64,000 nucleotides of DNA from an uncultured Lachnobacterium sp. (GTDB taxonomy: Bacteria > Bacillota > Clostridia > Lachnospirales > Lachnospiraceae): the NCBI GenBank assembly GCA_900543445.1, contig UQRC01000005.1, forward strand, positions 1 through 64,000, read 5' to 3'. The notes under the pieces were generated by a model. That model searched no databases. It was not told where the DNA came from and was given only the letters and a program-made list of their open reading frames with translations. Positions 18,206 through 27,187 of this stretch are shown in pieces. The first letter of the stretch is position 1. The number at the start of each line of letters is the position of its first letter. Position numbers and translations under genes: made by a program.

Positions 18206-18625
18206 ATGAAAAAAGTAAACGAAGTGAGCCGGTTGGCAGGAGTGAGCAAACGAACGTTGCAGTTCTATGACGACGAAGGACTGCTGCCCGCAAAACGGTC
18301 GAAAGACAATTATCGACTGTATGATGACAGCACGCTGGAGTGCCTATGGCAGATTCTTGTGTATCGGGAGATGGGGCTTGATCTCAAGGAAATCAAGCAT
18401 CTGCTCAACATCTCGGAAAGAGAGAAGACCAGATTTCTGGATGAAAAAATCCGCGACATCGAGCAGCAGGTTGCCAGCCTGAATGGGCAGATGGAATTTA
18501 TGACGTATGTGCAGGAACATGGAATGCTGCCGGTTCCGTCAGAGAAGAGCGCCGAAGAGAGAACCTATGTGGAATGTATCTCGGCATTAAAGAAAATGAG
18601 AATGACAAGAAAAGAGGAGGATTAG
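18206..18625 (+). CDS. MerR family transcriptional regulator
   Basis: This 139-aa DNA-binding regulator has the MerR winged helix at the N-terminus (VNEVSRLAGVSKRTLQFYDDEGLL) with the RLYDDSTLECLWQI second half. A long dimerisation helix follows (about residues 80-110). No cysteine or drug-binding domain is seen, so the signal is unknown. The start at 18206 has AAAGG 5 nt upstream; the in-frame ATG at 18146 lies inside the promoter. The lipoprotein gene follows after 5 bp, forming a two-gene operon. Confidence 0.88.
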   Translation: MKKVNEVSRLAGVSKRTLQFYDDEGLLPAKRSKDNYRLYDDSTLECLWQILVYREMGLDLKEIKHLLNISEREKTRFLDEKIRDIEQQVASLNGQMEFMTYVQEHGMLPVPSEKSAEERTYVECISALKKMRMTRKEED

Positions 18626-18630
18626 AAACT

Positions 18631-20010
18631 ATGAAAACAAGAATGATCATGCTTGGAGTGGCAATCACTTTAATGGTAGCGATGGCAGGATGCGGAAAGG
18701 AGAATAAGAAAGCAGAGATCGGAACCGAAATCGCAGATACCGGCGCGGGATGGGACGATGCAGGCGAGGATACGGTCGAGGAATTTGCCAAGGATGCAAC
18801 GATTGAAGAGACCGTTTTGTACGATGAAAATGATGTTAAAATTACTGCGACCGAACTGAATTATGGAAATTATTCCGCAAATCTGGAGGTGACGATCGAG
18901 AATAACAGTGATAAGAAGTTATCCTTCGTGTCGGAATCGGTATCCTGTGCGCAAAATGCGATCAACGGATTCATGATCAGTGATGGATATGTCAATTGTG
19001 ATGTTGAGTCAAAAGGTTCCACCACAGAGGAGATGTCATTTGACTACAACACACTTATGTTGTATGGAATCACAGAGATCGCGGATATCCAAATTGGTTT
19101 CTCGATGACGGATGACGACTTTAACAGCACTGATACCGGAGTATTGCAGCTGAAAACAAGCGCAGCAGACAGCTATGATTACGAGGCAGGCAGCGAGCGC
19201 TACCATAAGGCGATCACAAATAAGATCCTGTTACAGAATTATGATCTGAAAGTCCCTTATTTTGCGGATGACGAGCTGTATTCTTCCAATGGAATACGCC
19301 TTGTATCAGAGGCATTTGCAGTCAATTCCAGCGATGAGCGTTCACTTCTCCTAGAAGTCAGAAATGAGACAGACAAGACCGTATATGTGCAGACATCGAA
19401 CATTAAAGCGAATGACATTGAAATCTATGATTCGGACTGGTCGTATGATACGATAACGGCTGGAAATACAGCAATCGTGAACATCGGATTGGATGACATT
19501 CTGGATGCAGAAGAGTGGACTGAAAATGGCATCGACACCATTGAAAGCATCAGCATGACGATTGGAGTCGAGAACAGTGATGGTATGTTGATAACGGAAG
19601 AAAAGGAGATTACGATACCATTAAATGGCGTCGATGGAACGAAAAACGCTTCTGTGAAAAAACAGAATGATGCAGAAAAAACACAAGTAAGCGAAGAAAC
19701 GATACCGAAGAAAGAGGTCGAAGCATCTGAGGCTAATGATACTGCAAGCGATCAGGTGGATCCGGATTTTAAGAAAATGATGGATTCTTATGAGGCGTTT
19801 TTCGATGAGTATGTGGAGTTCATGAAGAAATATAATAATTCAGATGATGTATTGTCGATGATGGATGATTATTCCGACTATCTCACGAAATATACGGATT
19901 ACATGGACAAACTATACAACGTGGATGCAGAGAATATGTCAGAAGCGGACGCCTACTATTATGTGGAGGTGTCAACGAGAATCCTAGATAAACTAAAGGA
20001 AATAAATTAG
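18631..20010 (+). CDS. Large lipoprotein, unknown function
   Basis: The 459-aa acidic lipoprotein has a lipobox ending AMAGC (Cys near residue 21). Two similar beta-rich regions are suggested (about 60-180 and 200-330), both with NLEVTIENNSDKKL- or LLLEVRNETDKTV-like segments typical of immunoglobulin-like folds. A charged linker and a helical C-terminal domain (about 370-459: MMDSYEAFFDEYVEFMKKY and a second YSDYLTKYTDYMDKL helix) follow. I associate this C-terminal domain with DUF6591, from memory. GAGGAGG is well placed. It is probably controlled by the MerR protein encoded upstream. Confidence 0.7.
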   Translation: MKTRMIMLGVAITLMVAMAGCGKENKKAEIGTEIADTGAGWDDAGEDTVEEFAKDATIEETVLYDENDVKITATELNYGNYSANLEVTIENNSDKKLSFVSESVSCAQNAINGFMISDGYVNCDVESKGSTTEEMSFDYNTLMLYGITEIADIQIGFSMTDDDFNSTDTGVLQLKTSAADSYDYEAGSERYHKAITNKILLQNYDLKVPYFADDELYSSNGIRLVSEAFAVNSSDERSLLLEVRNETDKTVYVQTSNIKANDIEIYDSDWSYDTITAGNTAIVNIGLDDILDAEEWTENGIDTIESISMTIGVENSDGMLITEEKEITIPLNGVDGTKNASVKKQNDAEKTQVSEETIPKKEVEASEANDTASDQVDPDFKKMMDSYEAFFDEYVEFMKKYNNSDDVLSMMDDYSDYLTKYTDYMDKLYNVDAENMSEADAYYYVEVSTRILDKLKEIN

Positions 20011-20039
20011 TACCTGCAAGTTAGGAAACTATTATTTAG

Positions 20040-20077
20040 AAAGCCTGAAGGGTCAAATGAGACTCTTTAGGCTTTTT
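20040..20077 (+). terminator. Terminator of the MerR-lipoprotein operon
   Basis: A 15-bp stem (20040-20054 with 20061-20075, two G-U pairs) and a 6-nt loop, ending in a T-run. Confidence 0.85.
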
Positions 20078-20123
20078 ACATGATTGTAATTATGAATTAA
20101 GCATTAAGGAAGTGCCGGAAATA

Positions 20124-20152
20124 TTGCATATCAAAGGTTCATTCGATATAAT
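20124..20152 (+). promoter_or_regulatory. Promoter of the coiled-coil/two-component operon
   Basis: TTGCAT (20124-20129), a 17-bp spacer and TATAAT (20147-20152). The -10 box overlaps the start of the palindrome at 20151-20187. Confidence 0.7.
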
Positions 20153-20187
20153 ATGATACAAAGGTCATTTTGACGTTTGTATCATAT
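20151..20187. promoter_or_regulatory. 37-bp near-perfect palindrome at the transcription start
   Basis: ATATGATACAAA (20151-20162) pairs with TTTGTATCATAT (20176-20187), and the centre contains GTCA-TTT-TGAC, so the whole 37 bp is almost symmetrical. It covers the end of the -10 box and the predicted +1. No T-run follows, so it is not an obvious terminator. It fits an operator for a dimeric repressor or a protective 5' hairpin in the mRNA. Confidence 0.6.
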
Positions 20188-20298
20188 GAAAGGACTGAAA
20201 TTGTGAGGCAGCAATGTTGTTGCAATGCATTGTTACCCGGAACAATTGATGGCGAGAATCAGAGTATAAACAAATAGAAGATATAGAAGGAGCACAAA

Positions 20299-21147
20299 AT
20301 GGGAGCACAGGATAATACCGAGAAAGTATTGCGCAGTCTTCACGTACTGCTGTCAAAAAGCGAACCATATCCGAAGGAACCAAGTAAAGTTATTGTGGAT
20401 AAGCAGCAGGTGCTTGACCTGTTGAGCGATTTGAATACATGCATATATGCGATCATGGATGAGTATGAACTGACGAAGAGGAGCCGCGATAAGGCAGAGC
20501 GCGAGTTTCGCAAGCAGGGAGACCAGATCATATGGGATGCAAGCCGCAAGGCAGAGGACATCTACGCGGCATCCGTGATGTACATGGACGAGGCGTTGAA
20601 CCGGATGCGTGATATTGTGACGGAAGCGCAGACAGATGTCGCGAAGATCTACGGGGATGTGGATGAGCAGATGAAGAAGGAGCAGCAGTACATCCGGGAG
20701 AATCAGTCGGAACTGAAAAGTCAGCTGCAGGATCTGGTTGATACCGAGAAGTATCTGCATTTGATTGAGGAACGCAATAAGGAGATCGAGAAGGAGAAGA
20801 ACGAAGGAAAGCCGGAGTTCAAGCAGGAGAACTCGATCTATGCAAACCGTCAGACGGAGATCAAGGTCAATCAGGATTATCTCGATAAGCTTGGTATGTC
20901 GGTGGTCGACGAGACCGAGAAAGAAGTTGCTGCGGAGGAAGCACCGAAGCAGGAAGAGGATGACGAGGAATTAAAGCAGCTTGAAGCGGAGATCCGCGTG
21001 AATTTAGATGCCGACTATTTCCAGTGGAAAGAGGGCAAAGACGGTAAGGATAAGCAGGACAATAAGGCAAAGGACAAATCCGAGGGATTACAGAAGGTTT
21101 TTAAGAACCTGATAGGAGGGCATCAGCATGACGATTCTGGTATGTGA
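20299..21147 (+). CDS. Coiled-coil protein encoded with a two-component system (DivIVA/ATPase-like helix), unknown
   Basis: The 282-aa cytosolic protein is almost entirely helical. Residues about 35-180 form a long charged coiled coil with a DivIVA-like or ATP-synthase-b-like pattern (QVLDLLSDLNTCIYAIMDEYE, then QIIWDASRKAEDIYAASV). An acidic and then Lys-rich tail follows. AAGGAG lies 6 nt before the ATG. Its 3' end overlaps the response regulator gene by 20 bp, so the three genes are co-expressed. A scaffold role is a guess from shape and position. The palindrome at 20151-20187 probably controls it. Confidence 0.6.
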   Translation: MGAQDNTEKVLRSLHVLLSKSEPYPKEPSKVIVDKQQVLDLLSDLNTCIYAIMDEYELTKRSRDKAEREFRKQGDQIIWDASRKAEDIYAASVMYMDEALNRMRDIVTEAQTDVAKIYGDVDEQMKKEQQYIRENQSELKSQLQDLVDTEKYLHLIEERNKEIEKEKNEGKPEFKQENSIYANRQTEIKVNQDYLDKLGMSVVDETEKEVAAEEAPKQEEDDEELKQLEAEIRVNLDADYFQWKEGKDGKDKQDNKAKDKSEGLQKVFKNLIGGHQHDDSGM

Positions 21148-21817
21148 TGATGATAAAGAAATAGTAGACGCGATTGAAATCTACCTTCTTCAGGAAGGAT
21201 ACAAGGTAGAAAAGGCGTATGACGGTGAGCAGGCGTTAGAGATTCTTCATAATAAGAAGATCGATCTCATGGTGATCGATGTCATGATGCCGAAGCTTGA
21301 TGGAATCCGCGCAACGTTCCAGGTGCGCAAGACGAGCAGCATTCCGATCATTATTCTTTCCGCGAAGACGGAGGATGCGGACAAGATTTTAGGACTTAAT
21401 GTAGGTGCGGATGATTATGTGACGAAGCCCTTTAACCCGCTTGAACTGGTTGCCCGCGTGAAGTCGCAGCTTCGTCGTTATACAACACTTTCCAGCAGCG
21501 TGCAGGGAGAGACGACGTATGAAGCCGGCGGACTGGTCATCAATGATGATCTCAAGAAAGTTACGGTGGACGGAGAAGAAGTCAAGCTGACACCGATCGA
21601 GTACAATATTTTGTTACTTCTTATGAAGAACAAAGGCAAGGTCTATTCGATCAGCCAGATCTACGAGGAAATCTGGAATGAGGAAGCAATCGGAGCGGAC
21701 AATACGGTTGCAGTACATATTCGTCATATCCGTGAGAAAATTGAGATCAACCCGAAGGAGCCGCGCTACCTCAAAGTTGTCTGGGGTGTTGGCTACAAGA
21801 TCGAAGCGGGGGCTTAG
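21128..21817 (+). CDS. OmpR-family response regulator
   Basis: The 229-aa protein has a receiver domain (acidic pocket CDDD at residues 6-9, phosphorylation site Asp51 in VIDVMMPKLDG, conserved Lys in TKPF) followed by an OmpR/PhoB winged-helix domain (about 130-227, with LTPIEYNILLLLMKN). It is cytosolic and binds DNA when phosphorylated by the kinase encoded 7 bp downstream. AGGAGGG precedes the start. Sequence features are VanR-like, but the regulon is unknown. Confidence 0.94.
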   Translation: MTILVCDDDKEIVDAIEIYLLQEGYKVEKAYDGEQALEILHNKKIDLMVIDVMMPKLDGIRATFQVRKTSSIPIIILSAKTEDADKILGLNVGADDYVTKPFNPLELVARVKSQLRRYTTLSSSVQGETTYEAGGLVINDDLKKVTVDGEEVKLTPIEYNILLLLMKNKGKVYSISQIYEEIWNEEAIGADNTVAVHIRHIREKIEINPKEPRYLKVVWGVGYKIEAGA

Positions 21818-21823
21818 TATCGG

Positions 21824-23212
21824 ATGAAAGAATACTCAAACGGAATCAAAGGCGCAGCCGTCGTTATGCACCAGCTTTGTCTGGTGCTGATGGTCTGCGG
21901 TCTGTACGGAATCGGTTACAATATGAGAATGCATTACAATGGACTGGGACTTCTCAGCACGCTCACGATATTTGGGCTGGTGGGAAGTTTTGTCATGCTT
22001 GCATTCCTGACCGGAATTACGGGACGTCGTTCGGCGGACGATCAGCATATCTATCTTGGTGGCGTGGACAAGATCTATACGGATGTGGAACTTGTGATCT
22101 TCATTGTATTTATCTATGCCATGCTCTATCTGTGCAAGGATATCAGAAATATGCAGTTCGAATTTGCGGGACTTCTGGTGGCAGCGGGAACGCTTGCATA
22201 TATTATGGATGTCGTGTTCCTCATTATTTATCTAAGCATTGTAAGACGTGCCAAGGATAATACGCTTTTTACACACAGCCTTATCTATATTTTCATATGC
22301 TTCCTAAGAAGAGTGATTACGAGTGGAAAGAATCCGAGACTCTGCACGCGCAAGGCGCTGGAGAGATTTGAAATCCAGGAAGCGATTGAGGCAATTGCAT
22401 CGGGAGCGCTCGATACGAAGCTGAATGTGGAAGAATTTCACGGACAGGAGCGGGAACTGGCAGGAGCCGTCAACAACATTCGTGCGGGATTAAGTGACGC
22501 GATCATGGACCGCATCCGCAACGAGCGTATGAAGGCGGATCTCATTACCAATGTGTCACACGACATCAAGACGCCGCTTACATCGATCGTCAATTACGTG
22601 GATCTGTTAAAACGCGAAAATCTGGAGAATGAGAATGCGCGCCATTACATCCGTATTCTTGATGAGAAGTCACAGAGACTGAAGCAGCTGACGGAAGATC
22701 TGGTTGAGGCATCGAAGATCAGTTCCGGCAATATCAAGCTGGATATTCAGACGATCGATCTGGTCGAGCTGCTTTATCAGACCGGTGGCGAGTTCAATGA
22801 ACGCTTTGAGGCAAGAGATCTGACGATCGTCACGAAGCTTCCGCATAATTCGGTCATGATCAAGGCGGATGGACGCCAGTTGTATCGTGCGATTGAAAAT
22901 TTATATACGAATGCGGCAAAATATGCGCTTGAGAATACAAGAGTGTATGTGGAGCTGGATGTGGATAAGGATCATGCCATCTTTACGATCAAGAATGTAT
23001 CAAAGACACCTTTGGTCGCGCAGGAAGAGGGTGGTAAGGATCTGACCGCACGCTTTGTCCGGGGTGAGGAATCCCGCACAACGGAGGGAAGCGGACTGGG
23101 TCTGTCGATCGCGAAGAATCTGACGAATCTGATGGGCGGTGAGTTTGATATCACGGTGGATGGAGATCTGTTTGTTGCAACAATCACATTCACGATTGTT
23201 AAGACGGTCTAA
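21824..23212 (+). CDS. Sensor histidine kinase
   Basis: This 462-aa membrane histidine kinase is paired with the upstream regulator. Four N-terminal hydrophobic helices (about residues 10-30, 38-62, 85-105 and 112-140) have only short loops, so it probably senses within the membrane or through a partner. A HAMP-like stretch (about 175-235) leads to the HisKA motif NVSHDIKTPL (His near 245). The ATPase domain contains NLYTNAAKYA and GSGLGLSIAKN. No large extracellular sensor domain is present. Confidence 0.92.
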   Translation: MKEYSNGIKGAAVVMHQLCLVLMVCGLYGIGYNMRMHYNGLGLLSTLTIFGLVGSFVMLAFLTGITGRRSADDQHIYLGGVDKIYTDVELVIFIVFIYAMLYLCKDIRNMQFEFAGLLVAAGTLAYIMDVVFLIIYLSIVRRAKDNTLFTHSLIYIFICFLRRVITSGKNPRLCTRKALERFEIQEAIEAIASGALDTKLNVEEFHGQERELAGAVNNIRAGLSDAIMDRIRNERMKADLITNVSHDIKTPLTSIVNYVDLLKRENLENENARHYIRILDEKSQRLKQLTEDLVEASKISSGNIKLDIQTIDLVELLYQTGGEFNERFEARDLTIVTKLPHNSVMIKADGRQLYRAIENLYTNAAKYALENTRVYVELDVDKDHAIFTIKNVSKTPLVAQEEGGKDLTARFVRGEESRTTEGSGLGLSIAKNLTNLMGGEFDITVDGDLFVATITFTIVKTV

Positions 23213-23277
23213 GCATAGAAACCGGATGCGGCTGGATAGCTCGCTAGCAGGAAAGTGCTAAAATCGTTGCTAATCGC

Positions 23278-23306
23278 TTGATTTACGATATAGTTATAGA
23301 TATAAT
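23278..23306 (+). promoter_or_regulatory. Promoter of the aconitase-family gene
   Basis: TTGATT (23278-23283), a 17-bp spacer and TATAAT (23301-23306), leaving a leader of about 60 nt. Confidence 0.6.
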
Positions 23307-23375
23307 TTGAGATAGTAATGCGTCAGTCAGTTAAATTGTTGCGGCTGGTGTTCAATGGCACAAGGAGGAAAGAAA

Positions 23376-25661
23376 ATGAAACTTTATGAGAACGGCGCGT
23401 ATCTGATCCATGGCAAAGATGTTGTCATCAACGGACCGGAGGCTGCTGCGGAAGTGGCAGGCAAGACCGGAAAGCAGGTTACGCCAGAGGATGCTAAGAA
23501 AGAAACAATCGCTTACGGAATCCTGCAGGATCACAATACTTCCGGTAATATGGATAAGCTGCAGATCAAATTTGATAAGCTGACTTCACATGATATCACA
23601 TTCGTTGGAATTATCCAGACTGCCCGTGCGTCAGGACTTGAGAAATTCCCGATTCCATACGTTCTCACAAACTGTCATAACAGTCTTTGTGCGGTCGGCG
23701 GAACGATCAACGAAGATGACCACATGTTTGGACTGACCTGTGCCAAGAAGTACGGCGGAATCTATGTTCCACCTCATCAGGCAGTTATTCACCAGTTTGC
23801 CCGCGAAATGCTTGCAGGCGGTGGCAAGATGATCCTGGGATCCGATTCCCACACACGTTATGGTGCACTCGGAACGATGGCTGTCGGCGAGGGTGGACCG
23901 GAGCTGGTTAAGCAGCTTTTAAGCAAGACTTATGACATCGATATGCCGGGCGTTGTCGGAATCTATCTGACCGGCGAGCCGATGAAGGGCGTTGGTCCGC
24001 AGGATATCGCTTTGGCGATCATCGGAGAAGTGTTCGGCAACGGATTTGTTAAGAATAAAGTAATGGAGTTCGTAGGACCGGGCGTTGCAAACTTAAGCGT
24101 TGACTATCGTATCGGTGTGGATGTAATGACAACCGAGACAACCTGTCTGTCATCCATCTGGAGAACCGATGATAAGGTGAAGGAATTCTACGAGATCCAT
24201 GGAAGAGAAGAGGATTACAAGGAATTGAATCCGGGTGAGATTGCTTATTACGATAGCTTTATCGAGATTGATTTAAGCACGATCAAGCCAATGATCGCTA
24301 TGCCTTTCCACCCGAGCAATACTTATACGATCGACGAGTTAAACGCAAACCTTATGGATATTCTCGATGACTGTGAGAAGCGTGCAGAGGTAAGCTTTGA
24401 CGGAAAAGTGAAGCTTGATCTCAAGAGTAAGGTTAAGAATGGCCGTCTCTATGTAGATCAGGGAATTATCGCAGGTTGTGCCGGTGGTGGATTCGAGAAC
24501 ATCTGTGATGCAGCAGATATCTTAAAGGGATGCTCCATCGGAGCGGATGAGTTCACCTTGAGCGTATATCCGGCATCGACACCGATTTATATGGAACTTG
24601 TGAAGAATGGTGCTGTGGCAAATCTTCTTGCTACCGGTGCGATTGTGAAGACTGCATTCTGCGGACCGTGCTTCGGTGCAGGTGATACTCCGGCCAATAA
24701 TGCTTTCTCAATCCGTCATTCCACACGTAACTTCCCGAACCGTGAAGGTTCTAAGGTACAGAACGGACAGATTTCTTCGGTTGCTCTCATGGATGCACGT
24801 TCGATCGCTGCAACTGCTGCAAACAAGGGATTCCTGACATCGGCAGCAGATATTGATGTGAACTTCAGCAAGCCGAAGTACTTCTTCGACAAGACAATTT
24901 ACGAGAATCGTGTATTTGACAGCAAGGGTGTTGCTGATCCGAGCGTTGAGATCCAGTTTGGACCAAATATCAAGGATTGGCCGGCAATGAGCGCACTGCC
25001 TGAGAACCTTGTGCTGAAGGTTGTATCCGAGATTCATGATCCGGTTACAACAACGGATGAATTGATTCCATCCGGTGAGACTTCTTCTTATCGTTCCAAC
25101 CCGCTTGGTCTTGCAGAGTTCGCACTCTCCAGAAAGGATCCGGAGTATGTCGGACGTGCAAAGGAGATCCAGAAGGCACAGAAGGCTGTGGAAGCAGGAA
25201 CTTGTCCGCTTGAGGCAGTTGAAGAGTTAAAGCCGGTTATGCAGACGATCGAAGCTGCATTTGAGAATGTTGGAAAAGGCAATGTCGGATTCGGAAGCAC
25301 GATTTTTGCAGTAAAGCCGGGTGACGGATCTGCGCGTGAACAGGCTGCATCCTGCCAGAAAGTACTTGGCGGCTGGGCAAATATCGCGAACGAATATGCA
25401 ACAAAGAGATATCGTTCAAACCTGATCAACTGGGGTATGATTCCGTTCATTATTGATGAGGGAGACCTTCCATTCCAGAATCTGGATTACTTATTTGTAC
25501 CGGGAATCCGTGAAGCAATCGCTTCCGGCAAGACCGAATTTGAAGCATATGTTGTCAAGGACGGACAGATGAAGCCGTTCACGCTCAAGATGGGTGAACT
25601 GACTCCGGACGAGAAGGATATTATTCTCAAGGGCTGCCTGATCAACTACTACAGAGGCTAG
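23376..25661 (+). CDS. Aconitase-family hydratase
   Basis: This 4Fe-4S (de)hydratase is similar to mitochondrial-type aconitase (citrate to isocitrate). The 761-aa protein carries the three cluster cysteines, one in GCAGG near residue 370 and two in FCGPCFG near 430, and the [12 protein letters not shown] active-site segment near 161. The C-terminal swivel domain holds the [13 protein letters not shown] segment. The start at 23376 is set by AAGGAGG 7 nt upstream. It precedes the AI-2E transporter gene by 6 bp and is probably co-transcribed with it. Aconitase is likely, but related hydratases cannot be excluded. Confidence 0.85.
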   Translation: MKLYENGAYLIHGKDVVINGPEAAAEVAGKTGKQVTPEDAKKETIAYGILQDHNTSGNMDKLQIKFDKLTSHDITFVGIIQTARASGLEKFPIPYVLTNCHNSLCAVGGTINEDDHMFGLTCAKKYGGIYVPPHQAVIHQFAREMLAGGGKMILGSDSHTRYGALGTMAVGEGGPELVKQLLSKTYDIDMPGVVGIYLTGEPMKGVGPQDIALAIIGEVFGNGFVKNKVMEFVGPGVANLSVDYRIGVDVMTTETTCLSSIWRTDDKVKEFYEIHGREEDYKELNPGEIAYYDSFIEIDLSTIKPMIAMPFHPSNTYTIDELNANLMDILDDCEKRAEVSFDGKVKLDLKSKVKNGRLYVDQGIIAGCAGGGFENICDAADILKGCSIGADEFTLSVYPASTPIYMELVKNGAVANLLATGAIVKTAFCGPCFGAGDTPANNAFSIRHSTRNFPNREGSKVQNGQISSVALMDARSIAATAANKGFLTSAADIDVNFSKPKYFFDKTIYENRVFDSKGVADPSVEIQFGPNIKDWPAMSALPENLVLKVVSEIHDPVTTTDELIPSGETSSYRSNPLGLAEFALSRKDPEYVGRAKEIQKAQKAVEAGTCPLEAVEELKPVMQTIEAAFENVGKGNVGFGSTIFAVKPGDGSAREQAASCQKVLGGWANIANEYATKRYRSNLINWGMIPFIIDEGDLPFQNLDYLFVPGIREAIASGKTEFEAYVVKDGQMKPFTLKMGELTPDEKDIILKGCLINYYRG

Positions 25662-25667
25662 GAGGAC

Positions 25668-27032
25668 ATGGGATTGCAAGAGACAACAGACAACACAACG
25701 CAACAGGAGTTGTCGGAGCGCAAGCAAAAAGGTAGAGAACAGAATGTCTATTTAGCAAAGATCGGACTGATGGTATTTCTTACCTTTGCCTGCTGTATCC
25801 TCTTTTTCTTCATGTTGCTTCGTTACAAAGGATTTGCAGATGGATGGAATAAGATTGTAGCAGCTGCGCAGTCGATTATTATCGGACTTGTGCTTGCCTA
25901 TCTTCTTAATCCGATTATGGAATTTTTGGAGACAAGATTTTATAAGCTGCTGAAGGATAAGACGAAAACAGATCAGAAAGCCAAGAAGCTTTCGAGAGGA
26001 CTGGGTATTGCAGGAGCGATTCTGTTTCTCCTTGTCATTCTGGTACTGTTGATTGCAGCAATCGTACCATCTGTCATCTCCTGCATCGTGGGAGTTGTGG
26101 ATACATTGCCGGGCAATGTCCAGAATTTTATAAAGCTTGTACAAAGCGGTAAACTCGGTGAGTTTGAAGTTACCGATAAGATTGGTGATATGTTGACCAA
26201 TTTAGTTGATTATGTAGAGAATTGGGCAACAAAGACGCTGCTTCCGGAGGCCAAGACGTATCTGCTTCAGATTACATCCGGTGTGATCAACATTGTGAAA
26301 GCCGTCATGAATTTTGTTATCGGAATCATTGTTGCGGCATATGTTCTTATGATCAAGGAGCGTTTGATCGGACAAAGCAAGAAGGCCATCTATGCGATCT
26401 TCAAGCCTCGTCAGGGTAACATTATCATTGAGACGATGCACAAGGCAGACGAGATTTTCGGTGGATTTATCATCGGCAAGATCATTGATTCTGCAATCAT
26501 CGGTGTCATCTGTTATGTCGGATGTTCGATTCTGCACATTCCGGATGCGATGCTTGTTGCGGTTATTGTCGGTGTAACCAACATTATTCCTGTATTTGGT
26601 CCGTTTATCGGAGCTATCCCATCGTTACTTCTGGTTGTTGTCCAGAGTCCATGGCATGCATTGTATTTGCTGATTTTTATTATCATTTTGCAGCAGGTGG
26701 ACGGCAATATCATCGGACCGAAGATTCTTGGAAGTTCGACCGGATTGTCATCTTTCTGGGTTATGTTTGCAATCGTGATCGGAGGCGGCTTATTTGGATT
26801 CATTGGAATGCTGCTTGGAGTACCGGTTTTTGCGATGATCTATTATATCGTGCAGAGACTGGTCGATCATTCGATCAGGAAGCGTCAGCTTCCGGAGGCA
26901 ACGGATGCTTATGTTGATGTGAAGAGTGTTGATCTGTCGACTGGCTCATTAGTACATTATGAGGCATCAAAATCCAAGAAAAAGAAGCATTCAAAGAGTA
27001 CCGGAGAAGCCGAGAAGAAAGAAGAAAAATAA
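25668..27032 (+). CDS. AI-2E family transporter (PerM-like)
   Basis: The 454-aa membrane protein has about eight hydrophobic helices, the LVLAYLLNP motif near residue 67, and the family core GPFIGAIPSLLLVV and GSSTGLSSFWVMFAI. The C-terminal 60 residues are cytosolic and very basic, ending in a Lys/Glu-rich tail. AGGAGG lies directly upstream. The transported molecule is unknown. A paralogue is cut by the start of the window at 1-391. Confidence 0.88.
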   Translation: MGLQETTDNTTQQELSERKQKGREQNVYLAKIGLMVFLTFACCILFFFMLLRYKGFADGWNKIVAAAQSIIIGLVLAYLLNPIMEFLETRFYKLLKDKTKTDQKAKKLSRGLGIAGAILFLLVILVLLIAAIVPSVISCIVGVVDTLPGNVQNFIKLVQSGKLGEFEVTDKIGDMLTNLVDYVENWATKTLLPEAKTYLLQITSGVINIVKAVMNFVIGIIVAAYVLMIKERLIGQSKKAIYAIFKPRQGNIIIETMHKADEIFGGFIIGKIIDSAIIGVICYVGCSILHIPDAMLVAVIVGVTNIIPVFGPFIGAIPSLLLVVVQSPWHALYLLIFIIILQQVDGNIIGPKILGSSTGLSSFWVMFAIVIGGGLFGFIGMLLGVPVFAMIYYIVQRLVDHSIRKRQLPEATDAYVDVKSVDLSTGSLVHYEASKSKKKKHSKSTGEAEKKEEK

Positions 27033-27041
27033 TAGAAAAAT

Positions 27042-27087
27042 GAAGTCGGAGCACTACACAAAATCGTGTGGCTGCTTCGGCTTTTTT
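27042..27087 (+). terminator. Terminator of the hydratase-transporter operon
   Basis: An imperfect hairpin (AAGTCGGAGCA with TGCTTCGGCTT, inner ACAC/GTGT) ending in TTTTTT. Confidence 0.75.
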
Positions 27088-27109
27088 GTCTGATTTTGTG
27101 CTATATTTT

Positions 27110-27138
27110 TTGACACTATTTGTAGGCTATGGTATACT
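27110..27138 (+). promoter_or_regulatory. Consensus promoter of the TPR-AAA gene
   Basis: TTGACA (27110-27115), a 17-bp spacer and TATACT (27133-27138). This is one of the strongest promoters in the window. Confidence 0.8.
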
Positions 27139-27187
27139 AAAAATTAAATAATTGGGCTTTTTGTAAACTAATCTGAGGTGACAATCG

